Origin: Erwinia phyllosphaerae
Lineage (GTDB): Bacteria > Pseudomonadota > Gammaproteobacteria > Enterobacterales > Enterobacteriaceae
Reading direction: 5' to 3'
DNA: 64,000 nt
Assembly (NCBI RefSeq): GCF_019132875.1
Contig: NZ_JAHSPF010000015.1
Span: forward strand, 1-64,000
Shown here: positions 39,866 through 49,400 of the stretch, piece after piece
Numbering within the stretch: position 1 is the first letter of the stretch
Layout: each line of letters opens with the position of its first letter
Notes under the pieces: model-generated
Told to the model about the DNA's origin: nothing
Seen by the model: the letters and a program-made list of their open reading frames with translations, nothing else
Database searches by the model: none
Position numbers and translations under genes: made by a program

Positions 39866-40513
39866 CTAGCGCTGGAGCTCGTCCAGCGCCGGTGCATCAA
39901 GATGCGCGACATCACCAGCCGTCTCCACCACCCATCCGGATGCCAGCCAGTCGCTCTGCTGATAATCAACGCGGGAAAGAGAACAGTTACGCAGCCGCAG
40001 CCGCCGCTCAGCATAGGCCGGCAGTCCCAGCAGCGTACTGACCAGCACGCCCAGTGCCATACCGTGACTGACCAGCAGCGGACGGCTTCCGGCGGGCAAC
40101 GCCAGGCAGGCGTTAAGCGCTTCATGCATGCGCGCGGCCATTTCCGACATAGATTCGCCACCGGGAATGCGCCCGTTTTCCGTGCCGTTGACCAGCGTGG
40201 CACGCCAGCTCTCTTCTTCTGCCGTCAGTGAAGCTAACGGCCGCTGCTCCAGCACGCCCATGTTCAGCTCGCGCAGGCGCGGATCCAGCCTGACGCGACA
40301 GCCACAGGCGTCTGCAATAATTTCTGCCGTATGCCTGGTGCGTCCCAGATCGCTGGCAATCACGTGGGTGATGCCCAGCTGCTTGACCCTGTCGCCCACC
40401 TGCTGTGCCTGCTCTATTCCCTTTGGCGTCAGCGCGCTGTCAGACTGACCCTGAATGCGTCGCGCCGCATTCCAAAGCGTTTCTCCGTGACGAACAAGAT
40501 AGACCTGTACCAT
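39866..40513 (-). CDS. gpmB: phosphoglycerate mutase-like histidine phosphatase
   Basis: 215 residues, the E. coli YtjC/GpmB length. Catalytic RHGETLWN (about 8-15, His9), second His in LLVSHGMALG. Histidine phosphatase superfamily; real substrate in E. coli is uncertain. Confidence 0.94.
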   Translation of the reverse strand: MVQVYLVRHGETLWNAARRIQGQSDSALTPKGIEQAQQVGDRVKQLGITHVIASDLGRTRHTAEIIADACGCRVRLDPRLRELNMGVLEQRPLASLTAEEESWRATLVNGTENGRIPGGESMSEMAARMHEALNACLALPAGSRPLLVSHGMALGVLVSTLLGLPAYAERRLRLRNCSLSRVDYQQSDWLASGWVVETAGDVAHLDAPALDELQR

Positions 40514-40564
40514 TATTATTTTCCGTTATACTGCGGCTAATTTGCGTAAGGGGTTCAAACAATT

Positions 40565-41098
40565 ATGTACCATGTTATCGCTGCGACCATTAATCCGGCA
40601 AAAATTAAGGCAATTTCTCTGGCTTTCAGCGATATTTTCGGGGAAGGATCCTGCCATATTGAGGGCGTGGAGGTCGATAGCGGCGTGGCGCTACAGCCTC
40701 TTACGGATGCAGAAACGCGAACCGGCGCACGCCAGCGCGTGGCAAATGCCCGCCAGCTTCGTCCACAGGCCGATTTTTGGGTAGCCATTGAGGCAGGCAT
40801 TGAGCAAAAGGACGCTTTTGCATGGATGGTGATAGAAAGCCCTCAGCTGCGTGGCGAATCGCGTTCTGCCAGCTTTACGCTGCCGCCTGTCGTGCTGAAA
40901 GGTATTGAGAGCGGCCAGGAGCTGGGAGAAGTGATGGCAAACCTGACCGGCATTGAAAATATTAAACATAAAGGCGGCGCTATCGGTGCTTTCACCGCAG
41001 GTCAGCTGACGCGTACCAGCGTTTATCACCAGGCGCTCATTCTTGCGCTCTGCCCGTTTCACAACGCGATTTACCAGCAGGGATCAGATCTTTTCTGA
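40565..41098 (+). CDS. yjjX: inosine/xanthosine triphosphatase
   Basis: 177 residues. YjjX hydrolyses ITP/XTP to limit incorporation of deaminated purines. N-terminal [19 protein letters not shown] and [10 protein letters not shown] motifs as in E. coli YjjX, and C-terminal [24 protein letters not shown]. Its 3' end overlaps that of trpR on the other strand by 15 bp. Confidence 0.95.
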   Translation: MYHVIAATINPAKIKAISLAFSDIFGEGSCHIEGVEVDSGVALQPLTDAETRTGARQRVANARQLRPQADFWVAIEAGIEQKDAFAWMVIESPQLRGESRSASFTLPPVVLKGIESGQELGEVMANLTGIENIKHKGGAIGAFTAGQLTRTSVYHQALILALCPFHNAIYQQGSDLF

Positions 41099-41413
41099 AC
41101 CGTTAAGCAGCTGCGTCTCCAGCCAGGCTTTTAACGCTGGCGGCGCGCTCTTCAGGCTGTTTGAGCCTCTGGTTATGGTCGCAATCCCTACGCCTAAATC
41201 ATTTTTTAGCTCGCGCTGGCTCATTTCGCCGCGCATCAGCTCTTCAATAATACGCAAGCGCGTGCCCAGCGCTTCGCGCTCGTCCGGCGTCATCATCAGC
41301 TGAAGCAGCGGCAGGTGGAGTCCGCTTTCAAAAGCAAGCTGCAGCAGCGCGACAAAACGCTGCCACTCTTCATTATGCGGTTCCATCGTCACAGGAACAG
41401 AAGGTTCGATCAT
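41084..41413 (-). CDS. trpR: trp operon repressor
   Basis: 109 residues from the ATG at 41413, close to E. coli TrpR (108). Helix-turn-helix region [25 protein letters not shown], preceded by [17 protein letters not shown]. The N-terminal arm differs from E. coli. Longer upstream frame to 41485 runs through the operator and is rejected. Confidence 0.95.
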   Translation of the reverse strand: MIEPSVPVTMEPHNEEWQRFVALLQLAFESGLHLPLLQLMMTPDEREALGTRLRIIEELMRGEMSQRELKNDLGVGIATITRGSNSLKSAPPALKAWLETQLLNGSEKI

Positions 41414-41422
41414 AGGTAGCCC

Positions 41423-41440
41423 ATACTCTTTAACTAGTAC
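41423..41440 (-). promoter_or_regulatory. trp operator at the trpR promoter
   Basis: On the minus strand GTACTAGTT-AAAGAGTAT is a partial palindrome matching the TrpR operator (GTACTAGTT half-site exact). A -10-like TATGCT sits just upstream (41444-41449). It lies 10 bp before the trpR start, so TrpR should repress itself as in E. coli. Confidence 0.75.
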
Positions 41441-41466
41441 AGTAGCATAGCACAGGCTACCCGGGA

Positions 41467-43389
41467 TCAGTAGCGCCGTTGCCATTCGCTGTCAGAGAGA
41501 ATGTTGTCAGATTTGTTCATAAAATGACGATAGTAAGCATCATAAGCCAACACGTTCTTCACATAGTTACGCGTTTCAGAAAAGGGAATAGTTTCGATAA
41601 AGGCTACCGAATCAAGTCTTCCGGCGCTGTTGCCCAGCCAGGTTCTGACCCGCGACGGTCCGGCGTTGTAAGCCGCCGATGAGAAGATACGGTTCTGGCC
41701 AAACTGCTGGTATACCGACTCCAGATATTGCGTACCGATCTCAATATTGGTTTCCGCGTCCAGCAGCTGGCTGCTGTTGCTGTAGCCGGGCAGGCTATAA
41801 ACCTTCACCGTATGCTGCGCGGTGGCGGGCATTACCTGCATCAACCCGGCTGCGCCAACCGGCGAGCGAACTTTAGGGTTCCACGCGCTTTCCTGACGGG
41901 CGATGGCCATTGCATAGCTGATGGGTATCGCTTTTCCTTGCGTATAACGTTCGAATTGCTCCTTATAGGCCAGCGGGAAACGCTCTTTCAGGCTGTTCCA
42001 TAGCTTGCCGGAAATGGTTGCCTGTACGCTAAGCACCCACCAGTTCTGTTCATAAGCGTAGCGCGCCAGCTGCTGCTGCTGACTGCGATTTTTGCTGCCG
42101 ACCAGGTAGCTCCACTCCGTGCGGGCCAGGTTGTCCATATTCCAGTACATCAGCTCACGCACGCGGGCGATTTCCGCGCCCTGCGTCAGGCTGCCGTCCA
42201 CCGCCGGCGCTTCATCAATCTGCAAAGGATAGGCCACGCCAAGCCGCTGGGCCGCCACCATCGGATAGAAGCCGCGTTCCTGCATCAGGCTGCGCAGAAT
42301 CTTATCGGCCTCTTCTTTCCGGCCCTGCTCTAACAGCAGATCGGCCTGCCAGTATTGCCATTCATCCTTTTGCTTCGCCTCTACCGGTAAACGTGCAATC
42401 CAGGTATTCATACCCCGACGATCGTTGTTGCCCAGCGCCATGCGGATCCGGCGCTCAATCAGGGAATCGGAGTCGCTACGCATCACGACGTTATCGCGCC
42501 AGCGAGCCTGCTCCGTGGTGACGCTATTGTCCATCAGCCGCCACGCCACCGCTTCGTCCAGCTCTTGCTCCTGCTGTTCGCTCATCTTTTGCAGACGAAC
42601 CAGCGAAGGGATCATCGCCCTGGCGTTTTCCACGTCGTCACGCGCTACGCGAGCAAAGGCGACGAGGGTTGCCTGACGAGTAAAATTGGTCGGGCCAGCC
42701 ACGCGGGCAAACGCCTCTATATTCTGCGGATTGTTTTGCAAATCCATCACCGCATTGGCAATAGTCTGGTAATCCTCGGGAAGCTGCTTCGCCAGGAAAT
42801 TCACCAGGTTGCTGTTGCCCGCCACCATAGCCAAACGAATGCGTTCCAGCGTGGTGATCGGCGTTTGCTCGCCAGCCGCCTGCCAGGCATCAAACAGCTT
42901 GTCGCAGGCCGCAGGCAGAGAGGTGCCGCGCAGCCAGATAGATTTCGCGCCGTCCCAGGCAACCTGCTGTTCGCCAGTCGCCCATTTGGCGTAATACCAG
43001 TTACAGCGGGCGGCGACCGGTTTCGGCTCGGTCGGACTGAAAACCAGCAAACCGCGCCAGTCCTGCCGCCGCGCCAGCTCGTTGACAAAGCGTGAAGAGA
43101 GCGTGCGCACCGGCGGCAACGTCGGATACTTTTTAATAAAGTCGTTGATCACGAAGCCGCTTTGCTGGTCAAGATTTTGCGCCAGAACGCGATATTCCAG
43201 ATAGGGATAGAGAGGATAGTCGCGCAGTCCAGGCATTAACTGCGCCACCTGATCCATTTGATTGCTGTCCCATGCCTGCTTAATTTGCAGATAGCGGGTG
43301 CGTTGCGCATCCAGTGAGTCGGCCTGTGCCGAACCTGCCACCAGCGCCAGGCAGGCACCTGCTATCCAAAACTGCCACTTGTCCACCAT
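41467..43389 (-). CDS. slt: soluble lytic murein transglycosylase Slt70
   Basis: Periplasmic peptidoglycan lytic transglycosylase. 640 residues from the ATG at 43389, chosen for GAGGAAA just upstream and the signal peptide that follows ([17 protein letters not shown], cleavage before DSLDAQR). Alpha-helical U/L ring domains to about 450, then the catalytic SLT domain with the glutamate in [23 protein letters not shown] and SSAAYNAGP. An upstream in-frame ATG at 43437 is not preferred. Confidence 0.96.
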   Translation of the reverse strand: MVDKWQFWIAGACLALVAGSAQADSLDAQRTRYLQIKQAWDSNQMDQVAQLMPGLRDYPLYPYLEYRVLAQNLDQQSGFVINDFIKKYPTLPPVRTLSSRFVNELARRQDWRGLLVFSPTEPKPVAARCNWYYAKWATGEQQVAWDGAKSIWLRGTSLPAACDKLFDAWQAAGEQTPITTLERIRLAMVAGNSNLVNFLAKQLPEDYQTIANAVMDLQNNPQNIEAFARVAGPTNFTRQATLVAFARVARDDVENARAMIPSLVRLQKMSEQQEQELDEAVAWRLMDNSVTTEQARWRDNVVMRSDSDSLIERRIRMALGNNDRRGMNTWIARLPVEAKQKDEWQYWQADLLLEQGRKEEADKILRSLMQERGFYPMVAAQRLGVAYPLQIDEAPAVDGSLTQGAEIARVRELMYWNMDNLARTEWSYLVGSKNRSQQQQLARYAYEQNWWVLSVQATISGKLWNSLKERFPLAYKEQFERYTQGKAIPISYAMAIARQESAWNPKVRSPVGAAGLMQVMPATAQHTVKVYSLPGYSNSSQLLDAETNIEIGTQYLESVYQQFGQNRIFSSAAYNAGPSRVRTWLGNSAGRLDSVAFIETIPFSETRNYVKNVLAYDAYYRHFMNKSDNILSDSEWQRRY

Positions 43390-43721
43390 GACTTTCCTCA
43401 CGTTAGCGCCTCTCTTTGCCCTGTTATTACTATTCAAATTATTAACATGCTAACCAGGGCTGGCCCGTCTCGCTATGTCGCAACAAAAATTTACTCTACG
43501 TTGACAGGTTAAACGGTAGTTAAATCAGCATCGGTTAAGCAAAGCTTGCCCGATAAATATTAACGTCGATCAACACTCCCCTGCCCCCTTTCCTTCAGCA
43601 TGGCCCTCCCTGCGCTCATCGCGCAAAAACAACTTTCTGCCTGCACCCGTAAGCGGCCCCGGCCGAGCTTAAGAGGTTGGCAGGCCTGTTTTGTTATTAA
43701 CCTTCCCGGCAAGGATTTCCC
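43390..43721. other. 332-bp gap between slt and the P-type ATPase gene
   Basis: Divergent intergenic region carrying the promoters of both genes. No convincing gene or RNA seen; the open frame on the minus strand (43560-43799) runs into the ATPase start and has no recognisable product. This is the left edge of the accessory region. Confidence 0.6.
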
Positions 43722-45812
43722 GTGATACAGAAAGTAAAACCAGCGCCAGCCTGGTATCGCCATGATGTGGCTGGCGTAATACAAAGAATGCAAAGTCATC
43801 CGTCAGGCTTAACGGCAGAAGAAGCCCGGACACGCCTGAGCGTCCTGGGCGCGAACCGGCTACCTTCCCGACGGAAAAAAAATCCGCTGATGCGTTTTCT
43901 TAGTCACTTCAACGACTTGTTGATTTATATCCTGCTAACCACAGCTGTACTAACCGGCCTGATGGCGCAATGGGTAGATACCAGCGTGATCCTGGCCGTG
44001 GTCTTTATCAATGCGCTGATTGCCTTTATTCAGGAAAATAAAGCGGAAAAATCTTTAGCCGGTATCGAAACCATACTGCCGCTGCGCGCGCTGGTGAAAC
44101 GCGATAATAGCCGTCAGCTGGTGAACGCTGGCGAGCTTGTACCGGGCGATATCGTTATTTTACAGGCGGGGGACCGCGTGCCTGCCGATATGCGTTTAAC
44201 AGAAGCACATTATTTTCGGGTAGAGGAAGCAATGCTCACCGGTGAACCTGCTCCCGTGTTCAAGCATACAGCCGCGATGGAAGCCGAGCTAACTATCGGC
44301 GAACGCGAAAATATGGTGTTTTGCGGCTCCACTGTTTTATCCGGTAGCGCGACCGGTATCGTGGTGGCAACCGGAGAAAAAACCGAGCTGGGCAAGGTTA
44401 CTCATCTGATGGCGGATATCGGGCAGTTACGGACACCGCTGCTGATGCAGTTGCACAAGCTGGGCCGCACTATTTCCGTGCTGATCGTGTTATCGATCGT
44501 TTTGTTGTGCTTCTGTTCGCTCTCGCTACATAAAATGTCGTTTGCCGAACTGCGACCCACGTTGACTGGTCTGGCCGTGGCCGCCGTGCCGGAAGGGTTA
44601 CCGGCAATAATCTCGCTTATCCTGTTGCTGGGCGTACAGACTATGGCGAGAAAAAAAGCCATGATCCGCAAGCTGCCGAAGGTAGAAACGCTGGGCGCAA
44701 TGACCGTGATATGCAGCGACCAGACCAGCATGCTGACCACAAAAGAGATGACGGTCAAAGCCATTGCCGACTGCCATCGTGCTGGCGTTCGGGTAAAAAT
44801 GATGACGGAGGAGAGTCCGGATACGGCGATAGCGACGGGTCGAACGCTGGGTATTGGCACAAACAACGGTGCGCTAACCGGCCAGCAGCTTGAACAGATG
44901 GATGATAAAGAGCTGGCTCAGGCAGCCTGCCGCCATGATATTTTCTCGCGTATCAGCCCGCAACATAAGCTGCGTCTGGTCAGGGCCCTGCAAAGCCAGG
45001 GGGAAGTGGTCGGCATGACGGGCGACAACATTGGCGATGCACCTGCGCTGAAGCAGGCCGATGTCGGTATTGCGATGGGCATCAGGGGCATGGAAGGTAC
45101 CCGAGCCGCTGCCGATATGGTTTTAACCGACGACAGTTTTGCCACGCTTGCTAACGCAGTAAAAGAAGGCCGCCGCGTCTGGAACAACCTGAAAAAAACC
45201 ATCCTGTTCGTGGTGCCGTTTTGTCTGGGCCAGGCGCTGCTGCTGATTGCCGCCACGCTACTGGGTAAACCGATGCCGCTGACGCCGGAACAGATTTTGT
45301 GGGTGAACATCGTCATGTCGGTCATGCTCTCTTTCGGCCTTGCGTTTGAAACTGCCGAGCCGCAGGAGAGCGATCTTAAACCCCACAAGGCAAATCGTAG
45401 CATTATGGATGGCTGGGCTATCTGGCACGTAAGCTTTGTCGGTGCGCTGATTGCGCTAAGCGTTTTTCTACTGGAAGCAGGCCTTCAGTCACGCGGCTAC
45501 GACGCGGCATTTATCCGTACCGTCCTGCTGCAAGCCGTTGTTACCGCTCAGTGGTTCTATATGCTCAACTGCCGCGATAATGAACATTTTTCGCTGAACA
45601 TCACCCTGCTAAAAACAAAGAGCCCGTGGGTTATCGGCCTCTCGCTTGCGCTGTTACAGTTGGCCATCACTAACCTGCCGTTGCTAAAGACACTGTTTGG
45701 CATTGGGCCGCTACCGCTGCACTTCTGGCTGTTAACGCTGGTTATTGGCGCGCTGCTGTATGTAATAGTGGAAATTGAAAAGCCGCTGACGCGCCGCTGG
45801 CGTAAATCCTGA
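43722..45812 (+). CDS. degenerate P2-type cation ATPase lacking the nucleotide-binding domain
   Basis: 696 residues from a GTG with AAGGA upstream. Cation-ATPase N-terminal domain 1-70, actuator domain about 105-235, M4 with VPEGLP (289-294), P-domain pieces, then a C-terminal membrane region. Full-length relatives have about 900 residues. Here MTVKAI (343-348) runs straight into ADCHRAGVRVKMMT, where the ~200-residue N-domain should be. Catalytic motifs are changed: TGES is TGEP (173-176), DKTGT is DQTSM (333-337, Asp333 kept), TGD is TEE (362-364), and GDGVND is GDNIGD (434-439). The frame is open throughout, so it is not an ordinary frameshifted pseudogene. Ion transport is unlikely; a regulatory or scaffold role is speculation. 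Confidence 0.85.
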   Translation: MIQKVKPAPAWYRHDVAGVIQRMQSHPSGLTAEEARTRLSVLGANRLPSRRKKNPLMRFLSHFNDLLIYILLTTAVLTGLMAQWVDTSVILAVVFINALIAFIQENKAEKSLAGIETILPLRALVKRDNSRQLVNAGELVPGDIVILQAGDRVPADMRLTEAHYFRVEEAMLTGEPAPVFKHTAAMEAELTIGERENMVFCGSTVLSGSATGIVVATGEKTELGKVTHLMADIGQLRTPLLMQLHKLGRTISVLIVLSIVLLCFCSLSLHKMSFAELRPTLTGLAVAAVPEGLPAIISLILLLGVQTMARKKAMIRKLPKVETLGAMTVICSDQTSMLTTKEMTVKAIADCHRAGVRVKMMTEESPDTAIATGRTLGIGTNNGALTGQQLEQMDDKELAQAACRHDIFSRISPQHKLRLVRALQSQGEVVGMTGDNIGDAPALKQADVGIAMGIRGMEGTRAAADMVLTDDSFATLANAVKEGRRVWNNLKKTILFVVPFCLGQALLLIAATLLGKPMPLTPEQILWVNIVMSVMLSFGLAFETAEPQESDLKPHKANRSIMDGWAIWHVSFVGALIALSVFLLEAGLQSRGYDAAFIRTVLLQAVVTAQWFYMLNCRDNEHFSLNITLLKTKSPWVIGLSLALLQLAITNLPLLKTLFGIGPLPLHFWLLTLVIGALLYVIVEIEKPLTRRWRKS

Positions 45813-45955
45813 TGCGAAAACGAGGCAATTGAAAAGCCGCTGGCGTAAATCCTGATGCGAAAACGGGGCAACTGAAAAGCCGCTGGCGTAAATCCTGATG
45901 CGAAAACGGGGCAATTGAAAAGCCTCTGGCGTAAATCCTGATGCGAAAACGGGGC
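45773..45955 (+). repeat. four tandem copies of a 43-bp unit spanning the ATPase stop codon
   Basis: Unit 1 is 45773-45826 (54 bp, with an extra GACGCGCCGCT-type segment), then three 43-bp units: 45827-45869, 45870-45912, 45913-45955. Each begins AATTGAAAAGCC (AACTG in unit 3), contains CTGGCGTAAATCCTGATGCG and ends CGGGGC (CGAGGC in unit 1). Unit 1 encodes the last codons and stop of the ATPase; the others are non-coding copies. The end of each unit equals the left arm of the terminator that follows. Confidence 0.95.
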
Positions 45956-45979
45956 AAGCGTTTTGCCCCGTTTTATCTT
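45947..45979 (+). terminator. terminator built from the last tandem repeat
   Basis: AAAACGGGGCAA (45946-45957) pairs with TTGCCCCGTTTT (45963-45974), short GCGTT-type loop. The left arm is the 3' end of the fourth 43-bp unit; only this copy has the matching right arm. Confidence 0.85.
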
Positions 45980-46434
45980 TGCGGCCATCAGGCTACTGGT
46001 CAAACTTTTTCCGCGCCTGATAAACCCGCAGTACTGATGCAGGACACAGTCAGGCAACAACCAGTGAGGGCAAACCTCTCGACACTATTTCCCTGTTAAA
46101 CCTTCTATTACCCATCATATTTTAAAACCCCGAAAGTTAATTCTCGCCAATAATTAAACCTGCGTATTTAAAAAAGATATTGATCTCATTACGAGGAAGT
46201 GACCACCACAAGCAATTAACCACAATTACATTAACGTCTTAAAAAAAGAAGACTATCTCTTTATTACCTCAACCAGCTGTTTATCCGGGATAATAACATT
46301 CCGGCGCTCACGGAATTTAATTTATTCATAACAATTACTAAATATTTTATTATCATCCTATTAAAAAATTAATATACTTAAGTCCCTTGTTACCGCTTTG
46401 AACTTTTTTGCTATCCCTTATCGGAGGTCTACTC
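45980..46434. other. AT-rich 455-bp leader region upstream of the NRPS gene
   Basis: No gene seen. Base composition is clearly more AT-rich than the surroundings, especially 46120-46410, with A/T tracts such as TAAATATTTTATTATCATCC and TTAAAAAATTAATATACTT. It must contain the NRPS promoter. Suits an H-NS-bound, horizontally acquired region (inference). Confidence 0.6.
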
Positions 46435-49400
46435 GTGTCCGTATTCTCTTTGACTACCGTGCAGCAGGCCGTCTGGCTTGATCAGCAACTGATGCCCGAC
46501 ACGCCCTGCTATAATATCGGCGCGCTGTGGCATATTGATAAGTCTCTGGATATTGCGTTATTTCATCAGGCTATCCGACATGTTATGCGGCAGCACGACG
46601 CATTAAACATTGTCCTGAATGAAAATGAAAACGGCATCAATCAGACTACCGTCTATAATAAAGAACCGCTTCTCGAATACCACGATTTGAGTAAGGAATC
46701 TCTTTCTTTAACCCAGGCCAAAGATTTTTTAAATAATCGCTTCATCCGACCTTTTAAACTGTATGGAGAACTTCTCTGGCGAAGCTTTACGGTAAAAGTG
46801 AATGATGAGACCACTCTCTGGCTGCTTAATGCGCATCACCTGATTATTGATGGCACCTCCATTTCGGTATTAAGTAAGGCAGTAATGGAGTGTTATAAGT
46901 CACTACGGTCAAAAGAATTGACGGCGATGACACCTCTGCCGGGCTACCGTGAATTTATTGCCAGCGACGGCGACTATTTACAGTCAGCCCGCTACCAGCG
47001 TGACCGCGAATACTGGCTGCGTCATTTTGACCGGGCACCCGTTTCGCAACTCGTTCGCCGTCCGGGCTTTTCTGAGCACAAGGTCTGGCCCAGCACGCAT
47101 ACTGTTCGGCGGCTACCAGCCGCTCGTTACCAGCAGCTTGTGGCGTTTTCCCGGCACGCTGGTGGCTCCGCAATGCACTTTTTCAGCGCGTTGATCGCCT
47201 GCTGGTACGCTCGCCAGTGGCAAACCGACGAGGTGGCTCTGGGCGTGCCGGTGCACAATCGTAGCGGCGCGCGCTATAAGCAGATGGCCGGCATGTTCTC
47301 TTCCATGATCCCGGCGAAACTCACTATCGATACGGCACAGCCCTTTACCCTCGTCATTAAGCAGATAGCCGACGAACTGCGACGTAACTATCGTCACCAG
47401 CGTTTTCCCATCGCCGAGCTAAATCGTCATTTACGGCTTGCCCAGCAGGGCCGCCGCCAGCTGTTTGACCTGAGCTTTTCGCTGGAGGAATTTTCGACCA
47501 ATATCGACCTTGATGGCGTTCCGCTAAAAACGGAGGCGCCGCATCATTACCATGAGCAGATGCCGCTGGCGGTCTATCTGCGTCATTACCATCCCGGCGA
47601 CGATCCGCTGCTGGAGTGCAACGTTAACCTGGCCTGGTTTAGCGAAGCGGAAGCGGAGCAAATCGCCGACCGTCTGGTGCAGATGATGAACGCCATTCTT
47701 GACGGCCCGGAAAATTTGCCCGTTGCCCAACTGCCGCTATTGCTGCCTGATGAACAGCAAAAAATTTTCGCCGAATGGAACGCCACGGACGAGCCCTGGC
47801 CGTTTCCGGAAGGCATTCATCGCTGGTTTGAGCAACGGGTCGCCGCCCAGCCAAAAGCCGTGGCGCTCTGCGGCTACGCTGAACCAACCAGCTATCAGTC
47901 GCTTAATCGCCAGGCCAATCAGCTCGCAAGACATCTGCGGCGGCTTGGGCTTAAGCCGGACGACCGCGTTGCGCTGTGCGTGGAGCGCGGCAAAGAGATG
48001 GTCGTAGCCCTGCTGGCCGTGCTTAAAGCAGGCGGCGCCTATGTGCCGCTCGATCCCGACTATCCGCAGCATCGCCTTGACGCAATGCTCAGCGACTGCG
48101 GCGCGGCGATATTACTGGTTGATGACGCGGGAGAAAAAGCGTTACGGGGAACAGAGCAAAGCGCCCTTCTTTGTCTGCATCTACACAATGACAGAGTACG
48201 CTGGCGCGAGGCCCCCGGAGAAAACCTTCCCGCAGCCTGCGCCAACCCCCAGCGGTCGCTGGCTTATGTTATTTACACTTCCGGCTCTACGGGAAAACCG
48301 AAAGGCGTGATGAACGAACACCTTGCCGTGATGAACCGGCTAAAGTGGATGCAGCAGGCTTATCAGCTCCAGCCGAATGAAACGGTGCTGCAAAAAACGC
48401 CGTTTAGCTTTGACGTGTCGGTCTGGGAGTTTTTCTGGCCGCTGATAACGGGCGCGCGGCTGGCGCTGGCAAAGCCTGGCGGCCATCGCGAACCGGATTA
48501 CCTCAGCGAGCTGATCCGCGAGCAGCAGGTCACTACGCTGCACTTTGTGCCGTCCATGCTGCAACTCTTTTTGCACCACGGCGTGATGACCCACTGTAAC
48601 AGCTTAAAACGCATAATCTGTAGCGGGGAAGCTTTGCCGCTGGCCACGGTGCAGCGCTGCCACCAGCTGCTGCCGCATGCTGAATTACATAATCTTTACG
48701 GCCCAACGGAAGCCGCTGTTGACGTTTCCTGGTGGCACTGCCAGCCTGGCGATCCGCGCCCGCTGGTCCCCATCGGCAGGCCCATTGCCAATACTCGTCT
48801 CTATATTCTCGACGCGCAGCTACAGCCCGTCCCGCCCGGTGCCAGCGGTGAACTGCATATTGGCGGCATTCAGGTAGCCAGAGGCTATCTCAATCGTCCG
48901 GACCTGAATCAGGAACGTTTTATCGCCGATCCGTTCAGCACGGGCCAGGAAGCCAGGCTGTACAAAACGGGCGATCTGGCGCGATGGCTGGACGACGGCA
49001 GCATTGAATATCTGGGGCGTAACGATTTTCAGGTAAAAATTCACGGATTACGCATTGAGCCAGGCGAAATCGAGCTTCAGCTCTCTCATTGCCAGGGCGT
49101 AAAAGGGGCGTTGGTACAGGCTTGCGATGATGGACAGGGTGGAAAACGGCTGGTGGCGTGGGTAGTAGCGCAACAGGAAGCCGATCTTAGCCAGCGTCTT
49201 CGCCAGGCGTTAAAAGGAACGCTACCCGATCACATGATCCCGGCAGTTATTGTGCAGCTGGATGCCTTTCCGCTATCGCCAAACGGTAAGCTGGACCGCA
49301 AAGCGCTGCCGCAACCGCAGGCCAGTGAGGAGAAATCTTTTGTGCCGCCAGCTGACGATGACGAACGACTGCTGGCCGAATGCTGGCGTGATTTACTGGG

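Noticed and set aside
45557-46060. Minus-strand frame with repeated RFRIRIYASGF peptide
   Set aside because: The peptide repeat is produced by the 43-bp DNA repeats and the frame runs into the antisense of the ATPase gene. No start signal.
46120-46410. Possible Fur box upstream of the NRPS (AT-rich TTATTATCATCC)
   Set aside because: Too degenerate against the Fur consensus; in AT-rich DNA such matches are expected by chance.
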